Part shown: positions 1 through 7,421 of the stretch, in pieces
How positions within the stretch are numbered: the first letter of the stretch is position 1
Layout: each line of letters begins with the position of its first letter
NCBI GenBank assembly: GCA_028290905.1
Contig: JAQGIW010000035.1
Location: 1 to 38,775 of the forward strand
Direction of reading: 5' to 3'
DNA: 38,775 nucleotides
DNA from: Caulobacteraceae bacterium
Lineage (GTDB): Bacteria; Pseudomonadota; Alphaproteobacteria; Caulobacterales; Caulobacteraceae
Position numbers and translations under genes: made by a program
Notes under the pieces: generated by a model
The model's database searches: none
Told to the model about the DNA's origin: nothing
The model's input: the letters and a program-made list of their open reading frames with translations, nothing else

Positions 1-16
1 CCACCGCCCCTCCGAT

Positions 17-46
17 CGCCCGGAACGGCGCCCCGTTCATCGGGCG
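17..46. terminator. Possible hairpin at the 3' end of the first gene
   Basis: CGCCCG-GAACGG (17-28) pairs with CCGTTC (33-38) and CGGGCG (41-46) around a CGCC loop, with a two-base bulge. It overlaps the stop codon of the minus-strand gene ending at 37. No clear T-run is visible before the window edge, so the terminator role is an inference. Confidence 0.3.
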
Positions 47-366
47 GGGCAGGCGAGGGCGAGGGCGGCCGCGAGGACCCGGGTCGCTTCGGGGATCAGC
101 GCGTCGTCGAACACGCTCTCGACCAGCAGCCGCCCCGCCCGGCGCGGCTCGAGCGGTCCCGCGGCGGCGCCCTCGAGATCGCGGACCGCGCCGCTCCAGG
201 CCATCACCTCCCGGCCGAGCCGTTCCGCCAGGATGCTGAGCCGCTGAATGTCCCGCGAGGCCAGGCTCCCGCCGCCCTCGAAGCGGGCGCCGTAGTGATG
301 GGAGAGTTCGCCGGCCAGGGCGTCGAAGGCGCGCAGGTCCGATCGGCGCGAATCGCTGGATTGCAT
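37..366 (-). CDS. Hypothetical protein, 109 aa
   Basis: I do not recognise this family. The product is a soluble-looking 109-residue protein rich in Ala, Leu and Arg, with no signal peptide or membrane segment. Predicted helices dominate (for example RDIQRLSILAERLGREVMAW). The ATG at 366 is preceded by GAAGGG at good spacing, which supports this start. The gene is divergent from the chromate transporter genes, and the 70-odd bases between them carry TTTGCAA-type boxes, so the two may be co-regulated. Function unknown. Confidence 0.55.
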   Translation of the reverse strand: MQSSDSRRSDLRAFDALAGELSHHYGARFEGGGSLASRDIQRLSILAERLGREVMAWSGAVRDLEGAAAGPLEPRRAGRLLVESVFDDALIPEATRVLAAALALACPAR

Positions 367-400
367 CGTTGGCCCTTCCCGTCACACTCCTCTTATAATC

Positions 401-440
401 GCATTTTGCAACTATAACGTCAAGCCTGAGATTTGCAAAT
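401..440. promoter_or_regulatory. TTTGCAA boxes in front of the chromate transporter genes
   Basis: TTTTGCAA lies at 404-411, and a perfect 10-bp palindrome ATTTGCAAAT lies at 431-440, running into the TTG start codon at 440. The same core recurs several times upstream of the two XRE regulators (2111-2212). Its placement over the start of the chromate gene suggests repression. Binding by those regulators is an inference. Confidence 0.5.
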
Positions 441-979
441 TGAAATCTCCGTCGCCCACCGACTTGTTTTTCGCCTTCCTGCTCGTCGGCCTGTCGGGAT
501 TCGGCGGCGTGCTCCCCTTCGCCCGCCGGTCGCTGGTCGAGCGACGCGGATGGCTCACGGAGACCGATTTCAATGAGACCCTGGCGCTCTGCCAAACCCT
601 GCCCGGACCCAACATCGTCAATATGTCGGTGGTCGTCGGGTCACGGTTCGCGGGTCCCCGGGGCGCCCTGGCCTGCCTCGCCGGCCTCGTCGTGGCGCCG
701 GTCGCCATCGTTCTGGTGCTGGCCACGCTGTGGGCCCGCTTCGGGGCCGTGGGTCATGTGCCGCATGCGATCCGCGGCCTGGCCGCGGCGGCGGCCGGAC
801 TGGCGGCGGCGACGACCCTGAAGATGGCGAGGCCGATCCTCGTCCAGACTCCCGTCTCGGCGGGCCCGATCATCGTGGCCGCCTTTGTCGCCGTGGGCCT
901 GCTGCGCCTTCCCCTGCCCTGGGTGGCCCTGACCCTGGCGCCGCTCAGCGTGTTCATCGCGTGGAGGAGGGGTCGATGA
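440..979 (+). CDS. chrA: Chromate transporter, first CHR half (short-chain ChrA type)
   Basis: This is a 179-residue inner-membrane protein of the chromate ion transporter (CHR) family. Short-chain members have a single CHR domain and act as pairs to export chromate. Visible family marks are the N-terminal GLSGFGGVLPFARR stretch and the QTLPGPNIVNMS motif, followed by several hydrophobic segments. The TTG start at 440 gives the correct N-terminus for the family, although the ribosome site in front of it is poor. Its stop overlaps the next gene by 4 bp (ATGA), so the two halves are translationally coupled. Whether the natural substrate is chromate or another oxyanion cannot be told from sequence. 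Confidence 0.85.
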   Translation: MKSPSPTDLFFAFLLVGLSGFGGVLPFARRSLVERRGWLTETDFNETLALCQTLPGPNIVNMSVVVGSRFAGPRGALACLAGLVVAPVAIVLVLATLWARFGAVGHVPHAIRGLAAAAAGLAAATTLKMARPILVQTPVSAGPIIVAAFVAVGLLRLPLPWVALTLAPLSVFIAWRRGR

Positions 980-1509
980 AGGGCGTGGGCGACACCCTGG
1001 GGGCGCTCGCCGTCCAGTTCGCCTTGCTCTCGCTGCTGGCGTTCGGCGGCGCCAACGCCGTGGTCCCGGAGATGCATCGTCAGGCCGTGGACGTCCATCA
1101 CTGGATGAGCGACGCTGATTTCACCGCCCTCTTCGCCATAGCCCAGGCGGCGCCCGGCCCGAACTTCATGGTCTCCACCCTCGTGGGCTGGAAGGCGGCC
1201 GGGCTCGCCGGCGCCCTGGTGGCGACGGCCGCGATGTGCGGGCCCTCCTGCCTTCTCACCTATTGGGTGGCCAAGGCCTGGGACCGTTTCCGCGAAGCCC
1301 CCTGGCGGCGCGCGCTCGCCCAGGGTCTCGCGCCGGTGACCGTCGGCCTCGTCGCGGCGACCTTCTGGCTCCTGGTCCGCGCCGCCGACCGCGACGTCCG
1401 CCTGGGGCTGGTCACGGCGGTCACCGTGGCGGTGGCCTACTTCAGCCGCCTAAGCCCCCTTTGGTGTCTTGCCGCCGCGGCGGCCCTTGGGTTGCTGGGC
1501 CTTCTCTGA
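976..1509 (+). CDS. chrA: Chromate transporter, second CHR half (short-chain ChrA type)
   Basis: A 177-residue partner to the preceding gene. It carries the second CHR domain, with LLSLLAFGGANAVVPEMHRQ near the N-terminus and the conserved AQAAPGPNFMV motif, then four or more hydrophobic stretches. The ATG at 976 follows a strong GGAGGAGGGG ribosome site and overlaps the previous stop by 4 bp. In the family, paired short proteins insert in opposite orientation and together equal one long-chain ChrA. Its last 60 bp overlap the convergent end of the XRE regulator gene at 1450, an unusually long tail-to-tail overlap. Confidence 0.85.
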   Translation: MKGVGDTLGALAVQFALLSLLAFGGANAVVPEMHRQAVDVHHWMSDADFTALFAIAQAAPGPNFMVSTLVGWKAAGLAGALVATAAMCGPSCLLTYWVAKAWDRFREAPWRRALAQGLAPVTVGLVAATFWLLVRAADRDVRLGLVTAVTVAVAYFSRLSPLWCLAAAAALGLLGLL

Positions 1510-1881
1510 AGGCGCCTTTTCCGGAGCGCGCCTGATCTTCGGCGGCGGGGTCGCTTCGGCTTTCGGCGCCGCGGGGAGCTCGCCGCGCAGGGCCCTCAGC
1601 ACGCTCTTCGCCTGCTCCTGCATCTCCTTGGACATGCTGTTGTAGATCTCGAAGAAGTCGTGGTCGACGTCCTCCGGGTCCATGTCGAGCAGGTGGCCGG
1701 GGGTGGTGTTCAGCACCGGCGCGAGCCGGCGCAGCCACCTGTCCGACAGGCCGCGCTCGCCCGCCTCCAACAGGCTGATCACCGCACCGGTGGTGTCCAC
1801 CGCCTCGGCCAGCTTCGCCTGGGTCATGCCGCGATATTCGCGCCACGCGCGAAGGAAATTGGGTTCGCGTGTCCTAGCCAT
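1450..1881 (-). CDS. XRE-family HTH regulator with charged C-terminal tail
   Basis: A 143-residue DNA-binding protein. Residues about 8-65 form a Cro/C1-type helix-turn-helix (RGMTQAKLAEAVDTTGAVIS, then LLEAGERGLSDRWLRRLAPVL). The middle (EIYNSMSKEMQEQAKSVLRAL) resembles the short helix found after the HTH in phage-type repressors. The C-terminal 45 residues are a Lys/Pro/Ala-rich disordered tail. It starts 6 bp after the stop of a shorter paralogue (1888-2106), so the two form an operon and probably arose by tandem duplication. It likely binds the TTTGCAA boxes nearby (inference). Confidence 0.8.
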   Translation of the reverse strand: MARTREPNFLRAWREYRGMTQAKLAEAVDTTGAVISLLEAGERGLSDRWLRRLAPVLNTTPGHLLDMDPEDVDHDFFEIYNSMSKEMQEQAKSVLRALRGELPAAPKAEATPPPKIRRAPEKAPSEKAQQPKGRRGGKTPKGA

Positions 1882-1887
1882 TTCTCG

Positions 1888-2106
1888 TCATCCTTTGTTC
1901 GGATCGGAAGTCATCAGATCGTCGGGGGCTACGTCCAGCAGAGGCGCCAGCCTGAGCCGCCACTTCTCGGGCAGGCCGCGGACGCCCTGTTCCAGCAGGG
2001 AGATGACCGCGCCCGTGGTCCCTACCGCGTCGGCGAGCTCCGCTTGCGTCAGGCCGCGGCGCTCGCGCCAAGCTTTCAGGAAATTGGGTTCGATCGGTCG
2101 GGCCAT
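1888..2106 (-). CDS. XRE-family HTH regulator, short form
   Basis: A 72-residue protein that is almost only a helix-turn-helix domain (RGLTQAELADAVGTTGAVIS, LLEQGVRGLPEKWRLRLAPLL). It shares the MARxxEPNFL-AWRExRG N-terminus and most core positions with the downstream 143-residue regulator, but lacks that protein's dimer-like helix and basic tail. As the first gene of the pair it sits next to the AT-rich operator region at 2111-2212. Small HTH-only proteins of this kind often act as repressors or antirepressors. The specific role is not known. Confidence 0.8.
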   Translation of the reverse strand: MARPIEPNFLKAWRERRGLTQAELADAVGTTGAVISLLEQGVRGLPEKWRLRLAPLLDVAPDDLMTSDPNKG

Positions 2107-2110
2107 GACG

Positions 2111-2212
2111 CATTATGCAAACATTTTGCATTCAATGCATCAGGCAAATTGCAAACTTTTGTGTTTACACGAGGATTGCAATATGCAATCATTATGCCAT
2201 GACATTTGCAAG
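2111..2212. promoter_or_regulatory. AT-rich operator cluster with repeated TGCAA boxes
   Basis: This is the only strongly AT-rich stretch in the first 5 kb. It holds TATGCAAA (2114-2121), TTTTGCAT (2124-2131), AAATTGCAAAC (2146-2156), the perfect inverted repeat GATTGCA-ATA-TGCAATC (2174-2190), and ATTTGCAAG (2204-2212). It lies between the XRE pair (minus strand) and the GcrA-like gene (plus strand) and probably contains both promoters. The boxes match those in front of the chromate genes. Confidence 0.6.
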
Positions 2213-2438
2213 CCGACGCCCCACAATCGCCAACGCCCCCAGGCCTTGGCTGACCCGGCTCAAAGGGGAATGCGCCTATCCGGTCGGGGGCGAGGGGATG
2301 GCGACGCGCAGCTGCTGCAATCCGTGCGGCGCGGGAGCCTATTGTCCGGCGCACGCGGCCGCCATGCGCGGACCTGCGATCCCGTCCGCCACCGACTACG
2401 AGCGCGAGATCATGCGCTTCCTGGAGCAGGGCCGATGA
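2199..2438 (+). CDS. GcrA-like C-terminal zinc-ribbon protein, 79 aa
   Basis: A short protein with a cysteine/histidine cluster (GECAYPVGGEG, then RSCCNPCGAGAYCPAHA). The layout resembles the C-terminal domain of GcrA, the alphaproteobacterial cell-cycle regulator (C-x-[WF]-P-x-G ... CG ... YCxxH). The N-terminal sigma-binding and DNA-binding helix of GcrA is absent. The ATG at 2199 lies inside the operator cluster and has no visible ribosome site. An internal ATG at 2298 has a better one but would cut off the first Cys motif. The stop overlaps the next gene by 4 bp (ATGA). Confidence 0.6.
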   Translation: MTFASRRPTIANAPRPWLTRLKGECAYPVGGEGMATRSCCNPCGAGAYCPAHAAAMRGPAIPSATDYEREIMRFLEQGR

Positions 2439-3034
2439 CCCGCAAGCGCCGACTCTCCCGCCCTGCCGATCCCGCCGAGATCGCTCGGCGGCGCGCCGCC
2501 GAGCGGATCCGCGAGGCGGGGGCCGCCGAATGGGGCCTGGACCGCGGCGTCCTGGCCCTGGCGGTCAACGCCGATGTCGAGACCCGGTCCGACGTCGCCG
2601 GCCGCTTGGTCAGGGCCCGGCGGCAGGATGTCTTCGACCTGCTGCGCGCCCGGGGCCGGCTCAGCCCCGCCGCGCTCGACGCCGTGCGCCGCCTGCAGGA
2701 CGACATCGCCTGCCTCCATCGCACCCAGACGGGAGGCGTGAGCTACGCGCCGCGCGTGGATCGCTCCGTCGATCCGCAGGCCTTCAGCGACGCCCGCCGC
2801 CGCGCCGGCGCCCGCATCGATGCGGCGCTCGCCCGCGCCGGCCCCGTCAGCGCCCGCCTCCTCGCCGCCCTGTGCGAACCCGATGTGGTCCTCGGCCGCG
2901 CCGCCGACTGGCGCGCGGTGGTCGAACGCGAAACCGGCGAGACCCTGGCGGACGCCCAGGGGGCGATCCTGCGCATGGCCTGCGAGAACCTCGCCGGGGC
3001 GTACGGGATGACGGACCGGGCGCGGGGACCTTGA
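2435..3034 (+). CDS. DUF6456-like protein, 199 aa
   Basis: A 199-residue, Arg- and Ala-rich cytoplasmic protein. It overlaps the GcrA-like gene by 4 bp and so is expected to be co-translated with it. The C-terminal half follows the pattern of DUF6456 of alphaproteobacteria: LSPAALDAVRRLQDDIACLHR, then VDPQAFSDARRRAGARIDAAL, then VSARLLAALCEPDVVL, ending in LRMACENLAGAYG. The N-terminal 60 residues (AEIARRRAAERIREAG) look helical and may bind DNA. The family is not functionally defined. Pairing of such genes with GcrA-like and XRE genes hints at a phage-derived or cell-cycle module (inference). Confidence 0.55.
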   Translation: MTRKRRLSRPADPAEIARRRAAERIREAGAAEWGLDRGVLALAVNADVETRSDVAGRLVRARRQDVFDLLRARGRLSPAALDAVRRLQDDIACLHRTQTGGVSYAPRVDRSVDPQAFSDARRRAGARIDAALARAGPVSARLLAALCEPDVVLGRAADWRAVVERETGETLADAQGAILRMACENLAGAYGMTDRARGP

Positions 3035-3044
3035 GCGGCCGTCT

Positions 3045-3449
3045 TCAGGCCGCGGCTTCCGCCGTGGGGTGGACAGGGTCGTCTTGCGCCTGGCTGAGCG
3101 CCTCATCGAGCCGCACCCGCAGTTCGTCCAGCAGCCGCGCCGCTGGCTCCCACAGCCTCCTCTCGCCGAGGTCGCCTGATTTCATCCCTGCTTCGACCTT
3201 CTCAAAGCAATCGAGGGCCTCTTCTTCATAGCTCCGCCGGCGCAGCAGGAGGCGCTGGCGGCGGATATCGCTCTCAATGGTGTAGACGGATAAGAGTCGA
3301 GGATGTATCTCGGTCTTATCTATTCGTTGCAATAATCGTTCCAGCGGCCAGAGCAGACGCTTACCCAGGTCGGGGTTGCTTACCGTCGCGGCGACGCCGC
3401 GTCGAGGCGCCGTTTTTGTTGGTGCGATATCTTGAACGGCCATGGTCAT
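3045..3449 (-). CDS. Hypothetical protein, 134 aa
   Basis: Not recognised. It is a helical, charged protein without a signal peptide. Residues 45-120 (IESDIRRQRLLLRRRSYEEE, then LLDELRVRLDEALSQAQ) could form a coiled coil. The ATG at 3449 is preceded by AAGGGCGG. It is convergent with the DUF6456-like gene, with 10 bp between the stops, and lies 89 bp upstream of nothing obvious on its own strand. Codon use looks like that of its neighbours. No function is proposed. Confidence 0.55.
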   Translation of the reverse strand: MTMAVQDIAPTKTAPRRGVAATVSNPDLGKRLLWPLERLLQRIDKTEIHPRLLSVYTIESDIRRQRLLLRRRSYEEEALDCFEKVEAGMKSGDLGERRLWEPAARLLDELRVRLDEALSQAQDDPVHPTAEAAA

Positions 3450-3538
3450 CCACCGCCCTTAGATGATCAGACCTAGCACATTTTCCGGGGGCTCGTTAAG
3501 CAGCGAATACCTCCCGGCCGGGCGCAACCGGTCTGAAT

Positions 3539-5903
3539 TCAGTAGTTTGCCCGGACAGTCACGCCGAATGTTCGTGGATCCCCGGGCGTGCCAATGATCA
3601 GGCCCGAGTTTCCCGACTGCACGGTGACGTTCTGAAGATAGTTTTCGTCGAACAGGTTCCTCGCCCAGACCCAGGCGTCCCAGTGCCGGGCCCGGAAGCC
3701 GACGCTGGCGTTCACCAGGGTGTAGCCGCCGATGACGGTGTATTTCGAGTCGGTCGGGTCGCCGTAGATCTTGGTCCTGACCGAGGCCTCGAGGCGGGCG
3801 AAGGCCTCGCCACCGGTCCTGCCCAGGGCCAGGGAATGTTTGTACTCGCCGCCCGCCGACATGGCCCAGCGGGGCGTGCCCGGCAGACCCCGACCGCTGA
3901 GATCGCACACTGTGGTGCTGGAGCCGGTCAGCTCGAGCGGGCAGGGCCCGTTCGCGTAGGAGACGTATTTGGCGTCGATCCACGCCGAGTGCAGATAGGC
4001 CGACAGGTTCGAGTTGATGATCACGTCACTGTCCAGCTCGGCGCCCCGCGACCGCACCTCGGCTATATTGGCGAGATAGCCGCGCAGGGCGCCGGGGCCG
4101 GTGTCGACGACGTTGGTCTGGAAGTCGTGGACCGTGGTGTCGAACCAGTCGACGTTGAGCAGCAGCCGGTTGCCGATCAGCCGCGTCTTCAAGCCGATCT
4201 CGTAGGTGGTGTTGTCCTCCGGCCGGACCACCGCCGTATTCTGGGCCGGCTGGTTGTTGGCGTCCAGCGGCAGTCCGGACATGTTGATGCCGCCCGACTT
4301 GCTGGTCCGGGCATAGCTCGCATAGGCCATGATCGTATCGGTGAAGTCGTAGGAGACGACCGCGCGGCCGGACAGGCTGCCGTTGGAATTGTGCGCGGTG
4401 TAAGCCTGTGGCCGCAGGATCGACAGCTTGCTGTTCAGCAGCTTGGCGGAGATATCCGTCAGGCCGCCCGACACCGTGGCGGCGTAACTGCCGTCCTTCT
4501 CCTCTTCGGTGTAGCGCAGGCCGCCGGTGATGCTGAGCCGCGAGGTGGCGCGCAAGGTGACCTCGCCGAACGCCGCATAGCTGGAGCTGTTGAAGCGGAT
4601 GTGGCCGTCGGTCATGTAGCCGGTCAGCAGGTCGGCCGGGAAGGCCGGAGGCGGCCCCAGCAGCCAGTAGGTGGCCACCGGCCCATATTGGGTGATCGGC
4701 TCGCCGGTGATCACCTGGTTGAAGAAGTACAACCCGGCCACGTACTCGATGGACCGTCGGCCGTTGGAGGCGATGCGCAGTTCCTGGCTGTACTGGCCCT
4801 GGCGGGAGGGGATGTGCTGCAGGGTCTGGATCGACAGGCGAGTGTAGTCGCGGTCGTTGGCCGCGTCCCAGTCCCAGAACCGCCAGGCGGTGACCGAGGT
4901 GATAGTCGCCGGGCCGAGGTTCCACTGGGCGAGGCCCGAGACCCCGCCCTCGTCGGTGTCGACCTTCAGCGCTGCGTCGATGTCCGTCAGCCGGTCATAG
5001 GGGTTGAGGCTTGGCGGCGCGTACCCGACGCCGGCGGCCAGGGCGGGATATTGCCGGGACGCCGGCTTCAGCGAGGTCCCCACCCGCACGAACACCTGGG
5101 TGCAGCAATTGCTGTCGAAGCTGTTGTAGTCGCCGGACAGGTTGAAGCTGAAGTTGGAGACGGGCCGGAACAGGATCTGGCCATGGAAGCCGAAATTGTT
5201 GACGCTGTTGTTGCGGCCGCCGGTGGTGACGTTCGTCAGAACGCCGTCGCGGGAGCTGGCCACGAACGACAGGCGGGCGGCGATCGCGTCGCCCAGCAGC
5301 GGGCCGGAAATGGACGCCTTGCCCTGCCAGTAGTTGATGCTGCCGTAGCTGATCTCGCCCTGCGCCTCGGGGGCGAAGCTGGGCGCCCGCGTGGTTATGT
5401 TGATCGCCCCGGCGGTGGTGTTCTTGCCGAACACCGTGCCCTGCGGCCCGCGCAGCACCTCCACCCGCTCCACGTCGAGGAAGTCGAAGGCCGCCGTGGC
5501 GGGCCGCGCGTGGTAGACTTGGTCGACGTAGAAACCGACGCCGGGCTCCAGGCCGTCGTTGGCCTGGGAGACCGCCAGGACGCTGCTGCCCAGGCCGCGG
5601 ATGGTGAACGCCGTGTTGCGCGGATTGGGCGAGCTGTAGTTCAGGCTTGGAACCAGCTCGGTAAGCCGATCGATATTGTAGGTCGCCGTAACGGTCAGGG
5701 TCCGCTCGCCGACCACGGAAATGGCCTCGGGGACCTTCTGAACGTCCTTCCGGCCGAAGGCGGGCGGTGACGATGATCGGCTCGATGGCGAGCGCCCCAG
5801 AGGCGCTTGCCCCAAAGGCGCTTGCGGCGTCCTCGGCGGCCGTGGCCCGCGACGCGTGCGCCGTCACGCCCAGGGACGCCGTGATCAGCAAGGCGGCCCT
5901 CAT
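3539..5903 (-). pseudogene. TonB-dependent receptor, interrupted by a single-base frameshift
   Basis: This encodes an outer-membrane TonB-dependent receptor. The signal peptide (ATG at 5903, MRAALLITASLGVTAHASRA) and the TonB-box region (EPIIVTARLRPEG) are in one frame. The plug (DVQKVPEAISVVG, then the RGPQGTVFGKNTTAGAINI core) and the 22-strand barrel, ending FGVTVRANY with a terminal aromatic, are in another. Removing one C from CC at 5746-5747 joins them as VTARLRPEDVQKVPEAIS, which is the family consensus. The rest of the barrel is intact, so the lesion is recent or a sequencing error. A TTG at 5933 is an alternative start. The substrate is unknown. An inverted repeat at 5971-5995 lies just upstream. 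Confidence 0.85.
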
Positions 5904-5970
5904 GCCGGAGCGGCGCGATATTGGCGTGGTCAAGACTGCGCCCCCAAGGATCGGGTGGCCCCGACATTGT

Positions 5971-5995
5971 CGTTATGCGGTCTGACTGCATAACG
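5971..5995. promoter_or_regulatory. Inverted repeat upstream of the TonB receptor gene
   Basis: CGTTATGC (5971-5978) and GCATAACG (5988-5995) form perfect 8-bp arms around a 9-bp spacer. The site is 68 bp upstream of the proposed ATG of the receptor gene. Its size and symmetry fit a dimeric repressor operator. No T-run follows, so a terminator for the neighbouring genes is less likely. Confidence 0.45.
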
Positions 5996-6054
5996 CTTGT
6001 TGCAGGCTTGACGCAATAGCCGGGGGTACAGGCTGGCCCGCGCGGGCAAGGCTT

Positions 6055-6846
6055 CTAGCCGGGACGCTCCGCCCGCCCCTCGCGCCACTTGGCCATGGCG
6101 ATCGCCGGCTCGTCGGTTTCGAACGAGGCGGCGAAGGCGTCGATTCCGGCGGCGATGGCGTCCTTGAGCGGCAGGTCCTCCCAACGGCGGATCAGCGCCT
6201 TCTGCAGCCGCACCGCCTGCGGGCCGTTGGCCAGGAGAGAGGCGACGCGCGTCTCCACGGCCGCGTCCAGCATGGCGGCTGGAAAGACGGCGTCGACGAG
6301 GCCCATGGCCAGGGCGGCGGCGGCGTCGAAGGTCTCGCCCAGCAACAGCATCTCCCGGGTGCGGCCCCAGCCGACCAGGCCCGGCAGCAGGGCCGCCTCG
6401 ACCACAGAGGGGATGCCCAGCTTCACTTCCGGCATGCCGAACCGGGCCGTGTCCGCCGCGACGCGCAGGTCGCAGGCGGCGGCCAGCTCCAGCCCGGCGC
6501 CCAGGGTCCAGCCGCCGATGCGGGCGATCACCGGAGCCGGGCAATCCCGCACCGCCGCGCAGCAGCCGTGCACCAAGGTGATAAAGGCGCGGGCGTCCTC
6601 CGGCGTTTCCAGCTTCGCCATCTCGTTCACGTCCGCGCCCCCGACGAACGCGCGTTCTCCCGCGCCGGTGAGGACCACGGCGCGCAGGTCCTCCCGCGCG
6701 GACAGCCGCTCCATCGCCACGGCGAAGCCTTCCATCAGGGGCGTGTTCAGCACGTTGAGCTTGCGCTCATTGTCCAGGGTGACGAAGGCGACGGCGCCGC
6801 CGGGCCTGTTTTCCTGGCGGACGTGGACGGCGGGGATCTGGGTCAT
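6055..6846 (-). CDS. Enoyl-CoA hydratase/isomerase family protein
   Basis: A 263-residue crotonase-fold enzyme, the usual length. The first oxyanion-hole stretch is ERAFVGGADVNEM, and the second is GGWTLGAGLELAAACDL. Both catalytic Glu positions of rat crotonase are kept: the Glu of GLELA and the Glu of MPEVKLG. Hydration of a 2-enoyl-CoA is therefore plausible. It starts 29 bp after the stop of the Lrp/AsnC regulator on the same strand, so the two are probably co-transcribed, and they are divergent from the lysine-degradation genes. A step in the glutaryl-CoA/crotonyl-CoA end of lysine breakdown would fit the context (inference). Confidence 0.85.
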   Translation of the reverse strand: MTQIPAVHVRQENRPGGAVAFVTLDNERKLNVLNTPLMEGFAVAMERLSAREDLRAVVLTGAGERAFVGGADVNEMAKLETPEDARAFITLVHGCCAAVRDCPAPVIARIGGWTLGAGLELAAACDLRVAADTARFGMPEVKLGIPSVVEAALLPGLVGWGRTREMLLLGETFDAAAALAMGLVDAVFPAAMLDAAVETRVASLLANGPQAVRLQKALIRRWEDLPLKDAIAAGIDAFAASFETDEPAIAMAKWREGRAERPG

Positions 6847-6875
6847 GGCGGCCTTCGAGTCGGGGGCGTGGGCGA

Positions 6876-7301
6876 TCAGCGGTCGATCTTGGTCGATAGA
6901 ACGATCGAGGAGGTGGTCCGCTCAACCCCGTCCAGGGCGCCCAGGGCGTCGATCAGGGCGTCCATGTCCGCCACCGTCGGGGTGACGGCCCCGGCGATCA
7001 GGTCGAACGGACCGCTGACCGACTGCAGGGAGCGCACGGCCGGCAGCCGGCGAATGGCCGCGGTCACGGCGGCGGCCTGTTTGTGCGACACGGTCATCAT
7101 CACATAGGCGTGGATCTGGCCCCTTTCATGGGCGTCGGAAAGCCGGACCGTGTAGCCCGCGATCACGCCTTGCCGTTCCAGCCGTTCCAGCCGGCTCTGC
7201 ACCGTGGTGCGCGACAGGCCGAGCGCACGGGCGAGGGCGGCGGTGGGGGCTCGGGCATCATCCCTCAGGGCGTCGATCAGGCGCGCATCGATGTCGTCCA
7301 T
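6876..7301 (-). CDS. Lrp/AsnC family transcriptional regulator
   Basis: A 141-residue regulator of normal family length. Residues 1-60 form the winged helix-turn-helix (DDIDARLIDALRDDARAPTA, ALARALGLSRTTVQSRLERL). Residues 65-135 form the RAM ligand-binding domain (AYVMMTVSHKQAAAVTAAIR, with the conserved SVSGPFDLIAG). Such proteins sense amino acids. It is divergent from the lysine dehydrogenase/aldehyde dehydrogenase pair across 120 bp, the classic layout for a regulator controlling an amino-acid catabolic operon. Lysine or a pathway intermediate is the likely effector (inference). No clear ribosome site precedes the ATG at 7301. Confidence 0.9.
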   Translation of the reverse strand: MDDIDARLIDALRDDARAPTAALARALGLSRTTVQSRLERLERQGVIAGYTVRLSDAHERGQIHAYVMMTVSHKQAAAVTAAIRRLPAVRSLQSVSGPFDLIAGAVTPTVADMDALIDALGALDGVERTTSSIVLSTKIDR

Positions 7302-7421
7302 CTGTACAATGATCCCGTCAATCTGCCGGAATTAGATCGGCGTTTCGTCGCTTTCGCAATGGGAATCGACGCGCGCGGGGAGCATTCTAGCGGCTCAACA
7401 CCAGACTGCAGGGGCCGTCGC
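7302..7421. promoter_or_regulatory. Divergent promoter region between lrp-like and lysine genes
   Basis: A 120-bp spacer between divergent starts. It includes an AT-richer part near 7303-7335 (TGTACAATGATC). The AGGGG ribosome site for the plus-strand gene is near 7410. No exact Lrp consensus could be assigned by eye. Confidence 0.35.

Noticed and set aside
730-975. Upstream extension of the second chromate-transporter frame
   Set aside because: It is antisense-like Gly/Arg-rich sequence inside the first CHR gene; the ATG at 976 with a strong ribosome site and 4-bp overlap is clearly the real start.
2111-2212. CRISPR-like repeat spacing
   Set aside because: The boxes are short, unevenly spaced and differ in orientation; they fit operators, not a CRISPR array.
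3683-5770. 695-residue open frame on the plus strand
   Set aside because: Mirror of the TonB receptor gene; low-complexity Gly/Val/Arg composition and no ribosome site.
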